From Elusimicrobiaceae bacterium (GTDB taxonomy: Bacteria > Elusimicrobiota > Elusimicrobia > Elusimicrobiales > Elusimicrobiaceae), in the NCBI GenBank assembly GCA_017534965.1, contig JAFXVA010000015.1, forward strand, positions 1 through 48,530: a stretch of DNA of 48,530 nt. The letters are read 5' to 3'. The stretch's first letter is position 1. Every line of letters starts with the position of its first letter. Below are positions 1 through 8,483 of the stretch, piece by piece. The translations under genes were made by a program, and so were the position numbers. The notes below the pieces were generated by a model. That model had not been told where the DNA came from. It made no database searches and saw only the letters and a program-made list of their open reading frames with translations.

Positions 1-1784
1 TAAACGATAAGAAAGGGGCTTTTAAAGAATATACAAAAGCCATAGAAGTTGCTCCTACTACTGCCAGATATTATTTTGAACGCGCAAAGAGGTATTATTT
101 AAGCCACAATATAGATGCTGCTTTAAAGGATATGAAAGCTGCCATTAAATATGACCCTGAAAGAATAAGTTATAAAGAAATATTGGCAAAATGGAGCGAA
201 GATCATAATATTTCCCCTGAAGAAATAGAAGCAGAAGAATTTTCTGATGATAATTTAAAAGAAAATCCCAAAAGTTTTAAAAATATAATGCAAGGGTTAA
301 AAGAGAAAATTTTCGGCAAGAAAAGTTCTTCATCTTTGTTTTTATCTGTTTTGCCTTTACCGCCGGTTTTAAGTCAAATTTTAATGGGTAATTTGACCTT
401 AGAGCAATTATTTAACAATACCCCTGCAATTAGAAAAGCTTTTGAAGATGCCGAAGAAGCAACTTTTGAAGAAATAAAAAGTATCTCTGAAACAAGTGAT
501 GTTTATACCTTTTTAACTCATCTTGTTAGGCAATTAAAAATAAATAATATAGATCCCCAAAAAGGCCACGAGTTGCTTGAGACTTCTAAAAAATATATGA
601 TATCGCAGTTTAGTAAAGAAGAAAGAGTTCAGGAAGCGCAAAAATTTATGGGAATGATGAACCTTCTTGTAGATCTTGGCCAAGATAAGCCGGAAATGAT
701 GATTGAAGTTTGCAATGATGCCCTTGATTGGGATGATACAAATACAGAACTTTATTTGATGCGTTTTTCCTATGAACAGGATACGGATCTTAAGCAGGCA
801 AAAAAAGATTTGGAAAAAATTATTGAATTAAATCCAAATGTTACAGAATACCGCAATTTATATGCAAAGTTTTTAAGTATGTATGGAAATTTCCTTGATT
901 TAGAAAAACCAAGTAAAAATATTTTTAAAGATTTTTTACATAATATAGATAATCTTTTGCATGCTAAAAAACCTGCCGTGGCCGAAGTTGCTATTGATGA
1001 AGAAGCCCAAGCACAGAGTATTGCTGAGGCGGCCTATCAAAAAGTATTAAAATCTTATAATGCAAGCGCCCTTGCTTATTATAATTTAGCTATTGAAAAA
1101 AATCCTAAAAAAGCAGAATATTATTATGAAAGGGCTTTAGTAAAACAGGATGCTTTCAGTGATTATGACGGCGCAACGGAAGATTTTACTACTGCTATGG
1201 AACTTGATCCGGAAAATGCCGATTTTTATATGGAACAGGCAAGCAATGCCATCAGTATTAAAAATTTAAGGCAAGAAGAAGCCCAAAAATATAAAAGCAT
1301 TATTGATTACAAAATAAACAATGGCGAATATGAAGATGCTATAAAATATTTAGATACAGCTATTGAAATAGATCCCAATAATGATGTTTTTTATAATTTA
1401 CGCGCCTTTTGTTTTTTTAATTTACAAAATATGAGGGGGGCTTTTGAAAATATAAATAAAGCTATCGAACATGATCCTACTAAAGTGGAATATCTTATTA
1501 CGCTTAGCACCATTAATATCGCAATGAATAATTTTCAAGGTGCTTTTGAAGCTTTAGATAAAGCCATATCAATCAAGAAAGATGACGGATATCTTTATTT
1601 TTCCCGCGCCCAATTAAAATATATAGCGCAAGATATCAAGGGTGCTTTTCTTGATTTAAGAGAAGCTTTAAAATATGACGATAAAAACCCTGTGGCTCAT
1701 TTCTTAATGGCGCTTGTTAAATATGAATTTGAAGATTATAAAGGGTCTTTAGCTTCGGTAGATAAAGCTATAGAACTTGACTAG
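1..1784 (+). CDS. TPR-repeat protein, 5' end outside window, ends at an in-frame amber codon
   Basis: The reading frame is already open at the left edge (first full codon at position 3), so the true start lies outside the window; the first in-frame ATG, at 132, falls inside a TPR unit and is not a credible start. The protein is mostly tetratricopeptide repeats, seen as recurring A-I-E-L/I-D-P-x-N and Y-Y-x-R-A patterns, especially after about position 1020. A central stretch at about 320-700 is non-repetitive. The opening repeats, with the Y-Y-x-R-A and K-W-S-E-D motifs, resemble the TPR segment of giant protein 1 near 31530-31915. TPRs normally mediate protein-protein contacts; no catalytic domain is visible. 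The frame stops at TAG 1782-1784 in the middle of a repeat, and the same frame then continues as TPR sequence to 2441. It is therefore either a nonsense-mutated gene or a read-through product. Confidence 0.75.
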   Translation, partial: NDKKGAFKEYTKAIEVAPTTARYYFERAKRYYLSHNIDAALKDMKAAIKYDPERISYKEILAKWSEDHNISPEEIEAEEFSDDNLKENPKSFKNIMQGLKEKIFGKKSSSSLFLSVLPLPPVLSQILMGNLTLEQLFNNTPAIRKAFEDAEEATFEEIKSISETSDVYTFLTHLVRQLKINNIDPQKGHELLETSKKYMISQFSKEERVQEAQKFMGMMNLLVDLGQDKPEMMIEVCNDALDWDDTNTELYLMRFSYEQDTDLKQAKKDLEKIIELNPNVTEYRNLYAKFLSMYGNFLDLEKPSKNIFKDFLHNIDNLLHAKKPAVAEVAIDEEAQAQSIAEAAYQKVLKSYNASALAYYNLAIEKNPKKAEYYYERALVKQDAFSDYDGATEDFTTAMELDPENADFYMEQASNAISIKNLRQEEAQKYKSIIDYKINNGEYEDAIKYLDTAIEIDPNNDVFYNLRAFCFFNLQNMRGAFENINKAIEHDPTKVEYLITLSTINIAMNNFQGAFEALDKAISIKKDDGYLYFSRAQLKYIAQDIKGAFLDLREALKYDDKNPVAHFLMALVKYEFEDYKGSLASVDKAIELD

Positions 1785-2441
1785 GAAAGCCCCGATTTAT
1801 ATACTTTTAGGGCAAAATTAAGATTCGGATTTAGAGATTATGACGGCGCTTTAGCTGATTATAATGCCGCTCTTGCCCTAGATCCGGATAATAGTTACCT
1901 TTATTATTTAAAAGCAAAATTTTATTATGAACTGGATCAATTTGAAGAGGCTTTAATATTTGTAAATAAAGGTATTGTTGAAGACCCAAGTGATGCAGAC
2001 TTATATGTTTTACAGGCAGATATTTACGATGAAATGCAAGATTATGAAGCTAGTTTAGCATCAGCCGATAAAGCAATAAGTTTAAATGAAAACCTTGATT
2101 ATGCTTACTATCAAAGAAGTGCTGCCAAAATGAATCTTGGCGATTCTAAAGGTGCTTTGGAAGATATAAATACCGCAATAAGTAAAAATTATAGTAATCC
2201 GGAATATTTTTCTGAAAGAGGTATTATTAAGATGGAATTAAATGATCTTACCGGCGCTTTGCTTGATTTTAGTTATGCAATCAGCATGAACCCCGAAAAT
2301 CCGGAATATTATTATTTAAGAGGCAGAGTTTGGGAAGAAAAGGGAAATATAGTAGAAGCCAAAAAAGATTATAGTATGGCCCATCATTTAGACCCCGAAA
2401 ATGAGGTTTATCTCGAAGCTCTTTCAAAATTATCTAACTAA
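1785..2441 (+). pseudogene. Downstream in-frame remainder of the TPR gene
   Basis: After the TAG at 1782-1784 the same frame is open for 656 bases and encodes about six more TPR units, ending at TAA 2439-2441. The first in-frame ATG is at 2034, inside a repeat, with no Shine-Dalgarno sequence before it, so this part is unlikely to be an independent gene. The break falls in the loop between repeats, where the family consensus has a proline or similar residue (A-I-E-L-D-stop-E-S-P-D). TAG ends other genes here (the SecG and prepilin genes), so amber is a real stop in this genome. The repeats after the stop are not visibly degraded, which suggests a recent mutation, a sequencing error or read-through. 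A terminator follows immediately. Confidence 0.7.
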
Positions 2442-2460
2442 AAAATCAGAAATATAATGA

Positions 2461-2495
2461 AAAATACCTCTTAGCGTGCTAGGGGGTATTTTTTT
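2461..2495 (+). terminator. Rho-independent terminator after the TPR gene
   Basis: A 14-bp stem (arms 2461-2474 and 2479-2492, two G-U pairs) closes a four-base loop and runs into a T tract at 2489-2495. It lies 20 bases after the TPR stop codon and separates that gene from the GAPDH promoter. Confidence 0.85.
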
Positions 2496-2508
2496 ATTTA
2501 AAAATCTA

Positions 2509-2537
2509 TTGCTAGCAACCTCTTAAAATGGTATCAT
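2509..2537 (+). promoter_or_regulatory. Sigma70-type promoter of the GAPDH gene
   Basis: TTGCTA (2509-2514), a 17-base spacer and TATCAT (2532-2537) fit a housekeeping promoter. The -10 and the bases after it (TATCATATAAG) are the same as at the two giant-gene promoters. The expected start near 2544 leaves a leader of about 28 bases holding AGGAGGA at 2558-2564. Confidence 0.65.
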
Positions 2538-2571
2538 ATAAGGGAAATAAAATCTCTAGGAGGATACTTAG

Positions 2572-3585
<1,014 letters not shown>

Positions 3586-3601
3586 GTTGTTTTTTAAAAG
3601 T

Positions 3602-3633
3602 CGGGGTTCTTGTTTTAAATAATGAGAACCCCG
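3602..3633 (+). promoter_or_regulatory. Intergenic hairpin between the GAPDH and PGK genes
   Basis: Perfect 9-bp arms CGGGGTTCT (3602-3610) and AGAACCCCG (3625-3633) enclose a 14-base loop. No T tract follows, so a simple terminator is unlikely. The right arm could instead pair with CGGGGT at 3664-3669, just upstream of the pgk start, so this may be an attenuating, processing or translation-control element. The function is not established. Confidence 0.5.
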
Positions 3634-3678
3634 CACAAATTTTAAATTTTAAAATAAAATATTCGGGGTGTTAAGATT

Positions 3679-4881
3679 ATGAACCTAAATGATATTGTGA
3701 AAATGCAAGATGTAAATTTGGACGGAAAAAATGTTCTTGTCCGCGTAGATTATAATGTTCCTTTAAAAGATGGCAAAGTTGATAACCCAAAACGTATCAA
3801 TGCCACACAAAAAACCATTAAATATTTACTTTCTAAAGGAGCAAGAGTTGTTTTAATTTCTCATTTAGGCAGACCTAAGGGCAAAGTAGCACCGGAATTT
3901 TCTTTAAAACCTTTAGTCGAAGAAGTTGAAAAAGCAATGGGCACCAAAGTCCATTTTGCAAATAATTGCGTCGGACCTGAAGCCGAAGCCGTTGTTGCCC
4001 AAACCAAAAAAGGCGAAATTGCCTTGCTTGAAAATTTGCGTTTCCACCCCGAAGAAGAAGCTAATGATAAAGAATTTGCAAAGCAACTTGCAAAACACGG
4101 CGAAATTTTTATTCAAGAAGCTTTTGGCACCGTTCACCGCGCCCATGCTTCCACAAGTGCTATAACTGAATTTTTACCTTCTGCAGCCGGTTATCTTATT
4201 CAAAAAGAAGTTGAATTTTTGGGCGGCGCTTTAGAAAACCCCAAAAGACCTTTTGCCGCAATTATCGGCGGTGCAAAAGTTTCAGATAAAATTATGCTTC
4301 TTAATAACTTAATTGATAAAGTCGATGTTTTAGTTATCGGTGGCGCTATGGCTTATACTTTTAATAAAGCTCTTGGCTACAATGTCGGAACATCCCTTGT
4401 TGATAATGAAAAACTTGAAGAAGCAAAACAAGTTATGGCAAAAGCCAAAGCAAAAGGGGTTGAATTATTACTTTCCCAAGATGCCGTTTGCGCAAAAGAA
4501 TTTAAAGATGGTATCGAAACAATTACCACCCAAGATCAAAATATTCCAGAAGGTTATATGGGCCTTGATATCGGACCTAAAACCATTGAATATTTTAAAG
4601 CAGCTCTTGCTAAATGCAAAACAATTTTCTGGAACGGCCCTGTGGGCGTTTTTGAAATGCAAAGCTACTGCAAAGGCAGTTTTGCTATTGCCCAGATGCT
4701 TGCTGATTTAACCGCAAAGGGTGCAATAACTATTATTGGCGGCGGTGATAGCTTAAATGTTCTTAAAAAAGCCAAAATTGCTTCCAGTGCATTCTCCCAT
4801 GCTTCAACCGGTGGCGGTGCAAGTATGGAATTTGTGGAAGGTAAAGAACTTCCCGGTATTACGGCTTTATTAAAAAAATAA
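3679..4881 (+). CDS. pgk: Phosphoglycerate kinase
   Basis: The enzyme transfers phosphate from 1,3-bisphosphoglycerate to ADP, producing ATP in glycolysis. Family signatures are the N-terminal VRVDYNVPLKDG substrate loop, HLGRPKG, the QEAFGTVHRAHAST segment, NGPVGVFE, and the C-terminal GGGDS and STGGGASMEF nucleotide-site motifs. The length of 400 aa is typical of bacterial PGK. The ATG at 3679 follows a weak G-rich ribosome site (GGGGTG, 3665-3670) that could be masked by the hairpin arm upstream. It lies 93 bases after the GAPDH gene, probably in the same transcript, and 13 bases before the secG gene. Other long frames within it are shadows of its codon bias. Confidence 0.97.
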   Translation: MNLNDIVKMQDVNLDGKNVLVRVDYNVPLKDGKVDNPKRINATQKTIKYLLSKGARVVLISHLGRPKGKVAPEFSLKPLVEEVEKAMGTKVHFANNCVGPEAEAVVAQTKKGEIALLENLRFHPEEEANDKEFAKQLAKHGEIFIQEAFGTVHRAHASTSAITEFLPSAAGYLIQKEVEFLGGALENPKRPFAAIIGGAKVSDKIMLLNNLIDKVDVLVIGGAMAYTFNKALGYNVGTSLVDNEKLEEAKQVMAKAKAKGVELLLSQDAVCAKEFKDGIETITTQDQNIPEGYMGLDIGPKTIEYFKAALAKCKTIFWNGPVGVFEMQSYCKGSFAIAQMLADLTAKGAITIIGGGDSLNVLKKAKIASSAFSHASTGGGASMEFVEGKELPGITALLKK

Positions 4882-4894
4882 GAGGAGAAAATAA

Positions 4895-5176
4895 ATGTAC
4901 ACATTAGTTTTTATAATTCACATTATTGCTTGTTTAGTTTTAGTTTGTTTAGTGTTAATGCAAAGTGGCAAAGGCTCTGCTGCGGGTATTTTTGGCAGCT
5001 CTAACAGCGATAGCGTTTTTGCCGGTCCTAGTGCAGCAACTTTTATAACTAAACTTACAGCGGGTGTAGCAGTAGTTATTGCTATTACATGTCTCTTTTT
5101 AACAATCAATGTTTCTAGACGTGGTATGTCTTCTGTTGTAGATAATGTAGAAATTCCTGTTTCACAAACAAAATAG
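4895..5176 (+). CDS. secG: Protein-export membrane protein SecG
   Basis: SecG is the small non-essential subunit of the SecYEG translocon that helps the SecA cycle at the inner membrane. The 93-residue protein has two hydrophobic segments (about residues 2-22 and 48-71). Between them is the conserved cytoplasmic loop LMQSGKGSAAGIFGSS. AGGAG at 4883-4887 sits eight bases before the ATG. The gene begins 13 bases after the PGK stop, so all three genes are probably one transcript; SecG beside glycolytic genes (gap-pgk-tpi-secG) is a familiar bacterial arrangement, here without tpiA. It ends in TAG, showing that amber works as a stop in this genome. Confidence 0.93.
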   Translation: MYTLVFIIHIIACLVLVCLVLMQSGKGSAAGIFGSSNSDSVFAGPSAATFITKLTAGVAVVIAITCLFLTINVSRRGMSSVVDNVEIPVSQTK

Positions 5177-5195
5177 TTCAAAATAATCTAAAAAT

Positions 5196-5231
5196 AAATC
5201 CTCCTATTTTTATAGAATAGGGGGATTTTTT
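5196..5231 (+). terminator. Rho-independent terminator after secG
   Basis: Thirteen-base arms (5196-5208 and 5216-5228, one G-U pair) with a seven-base loop run into a T tract ending at 5231. It closes the gap-pgk-secG transcript just before the prepilin promoter. Confidence 0.9.
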
Positions 5232-5235
5232 ACAC

Positions 5236-5264
5236 TTGTCAAAATAGGAAATAAGAGCTATACT
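5236..5264 (+). promoter_or_regulatory. Strong sigma70-type promoter of the prepilin gene
   Basis: TTGTCA (5236-5241), 17 bases, then TATACT (5259-5264): close to consensus. The leader to the ATG at 5365 is about 93 bases, AT-rich, and contains a short hairpin (GAATA 5282-5286 with TATTC 5291-5295). Confidence 0.75.
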
Positions 5265-5364
5265 ATAATATAAGATTTTGAGAATAAAAATATTCAAAAT
5301 ATTTATATATAAAATAATGCTTTGCAAAATAAGTAAAAGCTGTTTTATATAAGGGAGTTAAATT

Positions 5365-6261
5365 ATGATAAACAAAAAACATAAAAAAGGTTTTACCCTT
5401 GTAGAAGTGCTGGTAGTGGTTTTAATTATAGGCGTTTTAGCAGCAATTGCAGTGCCTAGCTATAAATGGACTGTGGGAAAAACACGGGCAACCCAAGGGA
5501 TAACTTCTCTTACGCAAATAGCAAAAGCGCAATATACTTATAATGCCAAAAGTGGTAATTTTTCTAAAAATATGCTTAATTTACCACTAGAAATGAAAGA
5601 TGACGATGGTAGTGTTGCTACAGGGGATACATTTTCCGATCAATATTTTGATTATAAAATCTTTGGGGATAGATTTTCCTCTGCAAGAGCAACTCGTAAT
5701 AATGGCGAATATGAACTTTCTGTAGATTATAGCACAGGGCAAGTTTTTTGCCGTCCAATTACTCATAAAATATGTAGGGATTTTGGTTTGCCGGAAGGCC
5801 AAAATTTTGTAGATACTTCTAATATTCAAAATTGGGTTTTGAAAGATTATATACTATATATAATGGACGAGTTATCAGATATGTGGGATAATACTTCCTG
5901 CGGTAATGATTTGCATTGTATACAAGATAAAATAGATACCCTTTGCACTGACAACGGAGAAGGAACATGCTTAAATAATCTTAAAACCAATTATGTTATA
6001 GGGGCTGATGGTTATAAATATTATTGGCAAACTTGGTATGCTTCCGGTAAGACGCAATTGGTTTTTGAAATAAACGATTATGCTGCAAGACCTTTCTTTG
6101 CTATGGTGTTTTTTAATAGTGCAGGTGTTTACCTTCAAGGAAACAGAAATCACTCTGCCGGAATATTGGAAGAGTTAGCAGCAGAATTAGGATTGGAAAA
6201 ACAATATAACGATAATGGTGATTGGGTCTATTATAGACTTAAGGGCTATAATAATAATTAG
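5365..6261 (+). CDS. Type IV prepilin / pseudopilin-like protein
   Basis: The N-terminus is a class III signal for prepilin peptidase: a short basic leader ends in KKG9, followed by FTLVEVLVV, with the conserved Glu at mature position +5 (Glu14) and a roughly 20-residue hydrophobic helix. After cleavage and N-methylation such proteins assemble into type IV pili or type II secretion pseudopili. At 298 aa it is about twice the length of a usual major pilin. The globular part has paired cysteines (in CRPITHKIC, CGNDLHC and the later segment around CTDNGEGTC), consistent with disulfides outside the cell. AGGGAG at 5352-5357 sets the start. It is monocistronic, with its own promoter, and meets the tgt gene head-on eight bases after its stop. 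Whether it is a pilus subunit or a minor pseudopilin cannot be decided from sequence. Confidence 0.85.
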   Translation: MINKKHKKGFTLVEVLVVVLIIGVLAAIAVPSYKWTVGKTRATQGITSLTQIAKAQYTYNAKSGNFSKNMLNLPLEMKDDDGSVATGDTFSDQYFDYKIFGDRFSSARATRNNGEYELSVDYSTGQVFCRPITHKICRDFGLPEGQNFVDTSNIQNWVLKDYILYIMDELSDMWDNTSCGNDLHCIQDKIDTLCTDNGEGTCLNNLKTNYVIGADGYKYYWQTWYASGKTQLVFEINDYAARPFFAMVFFNSAGVYLQGNRNHSAGILEELAAELGLEKQYNDNGDWVYYRLKGYNNN

Positions 6262-6269
6262 TAATTTTT

Positions 6270-7448
6270 TTACTTATAATTCTTTTCCATTTCGGCTTTA
6301 TATTCTAGGAAAGTGCCGTTTTCTATATGCTCTCGGACTTGTTCCATCATGTGTGTTAAAAAGCGGATATTGTGGATGCTTATTAAGCGGTGGCTTGTTA
6401 ACTCGCCAGCCCTAAATAAATGCGAAAGATAGGCCCTAGAATAGTTTTTGCACACAAAGCAATCACATTTATCATCAAGGGGCTTATCTTGGGTTCTAAA
6501 CTCGGCATTTTTGATATTTAATCTGCCTTGGCTTGTCATGGCTTGGCCGTTTCTTGCTACTCTTGTTGGCCAAACGCAATCAAACATATCAACCCCGCGC
6601 TCTATACAATCTAAAATTTCCTGCGGTGTGCCAAGCCCCATTAAATAGCGCGGTTTTTCCTCGGGTAAATGGGGGATACAATGTTCTAGGGCAAGGTTCA
6701 TTTCTGCGCGTGTTTCGCCGACGGAAAGCCCGCCGATACAAAACCCGTGAAGCGGTAAAGTTGCCATAGTTTTTGCGGCATCTTCTCTGAGTTTTGGAAA
6801 AATTGAGCCCTGAACTATACCAAATAAAAGGGAGTGCGGCACTTCAAAACTGCCGTCAGCATTTTGCTTAATGCCTTGATTTACCATAGAGTGATATTTT
6901 GTTGTCGCTCTTTTGGCCCAGCGTTTAGTAATTTCAAGGGCTTTTTTGGCTTCTCTTTCATTTGCGGTAGAGGGAATTAAAACATCAAGGCAGGTCCATA
7001 TATCAGAGCCGATTTTGCTTTCATATTCAATAACCTTTTCCGGCGTAAAAAAGTGTTTTGAGCCGTCGTGATGGCTTTTAAACCAAACACCTTCTTCGGT
7101 AATTTTTCTTAAATGCGATAAACTATGCACCTGAAAACCGCCCGAATCAGTCAAAATACTGCCGTTCCAACGCATAAAGTTATGCAGGCCGCCCATTTTT
7201 TCTAAAAGTTCGGTGCCGGGCCTTAAATAAAGGTGGTAAGTGTTTGATAAAATACACTCAACTTTAATATCTTCCAAATCTTTTTCCGTCAAGGCCTTAA
7301 CGCAGGCCTGCGTGGCAACAGGCATAAAAACCGGGGTTTTTACAAGCCCGTGTTTTGTATATAAAACGCCTGTTCTAGCGGAACATTTTTGGTCTTTTGC
7401 TTTAATTTTAAAGGGGGGAATAATTTTTATATCTTCTATATTTGTCAT
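6270..7448 (-). CDS. tgt: Queuine tRNA-ribosyltransferase
   Basis: This enzyme exchanges guanine-34 of tRNAs with GUN anticodons for the queuosine precursor preQ1. The 392-aa protein has the TIM-barrel signatures: DSGGFQ with general base Asp101, FGIVQGS, GGLSVGE and FDCVWPTR with nucleophile Asp290. The zinc site has Cys328, Cys330 and Cys333, with His359 in the expected place. Its start overlaps the queA stop by four bases (ATGA), so the two queuosine-pathway genes are translationally coupled. It is the last gene of the yebC-ruvCAB-spoIID-queA-tgt operon. No hairpin terminator is visible in the eight bases that separate it from the convergent prepilin gene. Confidence 0.97.
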   Translation of the reverse strand: MTNIEDIKIIPPFKIKAKDQKCSARTGVLYTKHGLVKTPVFMPVATQACVKALTEKDLEDIKVECILSNTYHLYLRPGTELLEKMGGLHNFMRWNGSILTDSGGFQVHSLSHLRKITEEGVWFKSHHDGSKHFFTPEKVIEYESKIGSDIWTCLDVLIPSTANEREAKKALEITKRWAKRATTKYHSMVNQGIKQNADGSFEVPHSLLFGIVQGSIFPKLREDAAKTMATLPLHGFCIGGLSVGETRAEMNLALEHCIPHLPEEKPRYLMGLGTPQEILDCIERGVDMFDCVWPTRVARNGQAMTSQGRLNIKNAEFRTQDKPLDDKCDCFVCKNYSRAYLSHLFRAGELTSHRLISIHNIRFLTHMMEQVREHIENGTFLEYKAEMEKNYK

Positions 7449-8482
7449 AGTATTAACATTGAATCTCCAAAAGAATAAAAGCGGTATTTTTGGGCCACCG
7501 CTTGAGTGTAGGCCTCGTAAATAAAATCTTCGCCGGCAAGTGCGCTAACCATACATAAAGGCGTGGAGTCGGGAAAATGGAAATTTGTAATCAGCGCGTC
7601 TATTGCCTTAAATTTATAACCTTGATAGATAAATAAATCAGTCCACTTTTTTCCGCTTGAAACTTTGCCTGTTTCATCAGCAAAACTTTCAATAGTGCGG
7701 GTGCTTGTTGTGCCGACGGAAAATAAACGCCCGCCACTAGATTTTGTTTTATTTATTAAATCAGCGGTCTTTTGGGGCATTTCGGCAAGTTCGGCAAGCA
7801 TTTTGTGTTCGGTCGGTTCTCCGCGTAATGGCTTAAAAGTGCCCCAACCCACGTGCAGTGTTACATAGCCAATATTAACACCCATATCTTTTATTTTACT
7901 TAGTAATTCTTGTGTAAAGTGAAAGCCGGCCGTCGGTGCAGCAATAGAACCCTCCACCTGTGCGTAAACGGTTTGGTATCTTTCTTTATCAGTTTCTATA
8001 CTTTTTGAAAGGCCTGCGTGCTTGCGCGCTTTTTCAATATAAGGGGGCAGGGGCATAAGGCCGTGCTTATGGGTCCAGGGCAAAATATCATCTGTATTAA
8101 ATTTTATAATGGCTTCACCAGCTTCAGTATTGCCCACAACTTCGCCTTTTAAGTTATCTTCAAAAACAAGTTTGGTGCCGGGTTTATATTCCCTAAGTAA
8201 AACAGCCCAGCAAAATTTATCTTCTAGTTGGCGGACGAGTAAAATTTCAATTTTACCGCCGGTTTCTTTATGCGCAAAAATCTTGGCGGGGAACACTTTT
8301 GATTTATTCATTATAATAGTGTCGCCCTTTTTTAAAAAACTCGGTAAATCCCTAAAAATTTTGTGTTCTATTGTGTGATTTTTCCTGTTTAGAACCATCA
8401 TCCTGCTACTATCGCGTGGGTCAGCAGGGTTTTTGGCAATAAGGTCATCAACATTAAATTTTTTAAATCTTTCAAAAGCCAT
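7445..8482 (-). CDS. queA: S-adenosylmethionine:tRNA ribosyltransferase-isomerase
   Basis: QueA converts preQ1 in tRNA to epoxyqueuosine using the ribosyl group of S-adenosylmethionine; it acts directly after Tgt. The 345-aa protein carries the family motifs NKSKVFPAKIFAHKETGGKI, VYAQVEGSIAAPTAGFHF, TLHVGWGTFKPLRGE and SVGTTSTRTIES. The ATG at 8482 lies one base after the stop of the SpoIID-like gene, with GGAG about ten bases upstream inside that gene. The TGA stop overlaps the tgt start. The rest of the queuosine pathway (preQ1 synthesis, QueG/QueH) is not in the window. Confidence 0.97.
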   Translation of the reverse strand: MAFERFKKFNVDDLIAKNPADPRDSSRMMVLNRKNHTIEHKIFRDLPSFLKKGDTIIMNKSKVFPAKIFAHKETGGKIEILLVRQLEDKFCWAVLLREYKPGTKLVFEDNLKGEVVGNTEAGEAIIKFNTDDILPWTHKHGLMPLPPYIEKARKHAGLSKSIETDKERYQTVYAQVEGSIAAPTAGFHFTQELLSKIKDMGVNIGYVTLHVGWGTFKPLRGEPTEHKMLAELAEMPQKTADLINKTKSSGGRLFSVGTTSTRTIESFADETGKVSSGKKWTDLFIYQGYKFKAIDALITNFHFPDSTPLCMVSALAGEDFIYEAYTQAVAQKYRFYSFGDSMLIL

Positions 8483-8483
8483 A

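Noticed and set aside
1782-1784. Amber recoding (TAG as an amino acid) as a genome-wide code
   Set aside because: The secG and prepilin genes end in TAG at the expected family length, and TGA also works as a stop (queA, ruvA, oppD-like).
3913-4904. Several open frames on both strands within the PGK gene
   Set aside because: They are low-complexity (Lys/Phe/Leu-rich) shadows of a strongly codon-biased gene, without ribosome sites or family motifs.
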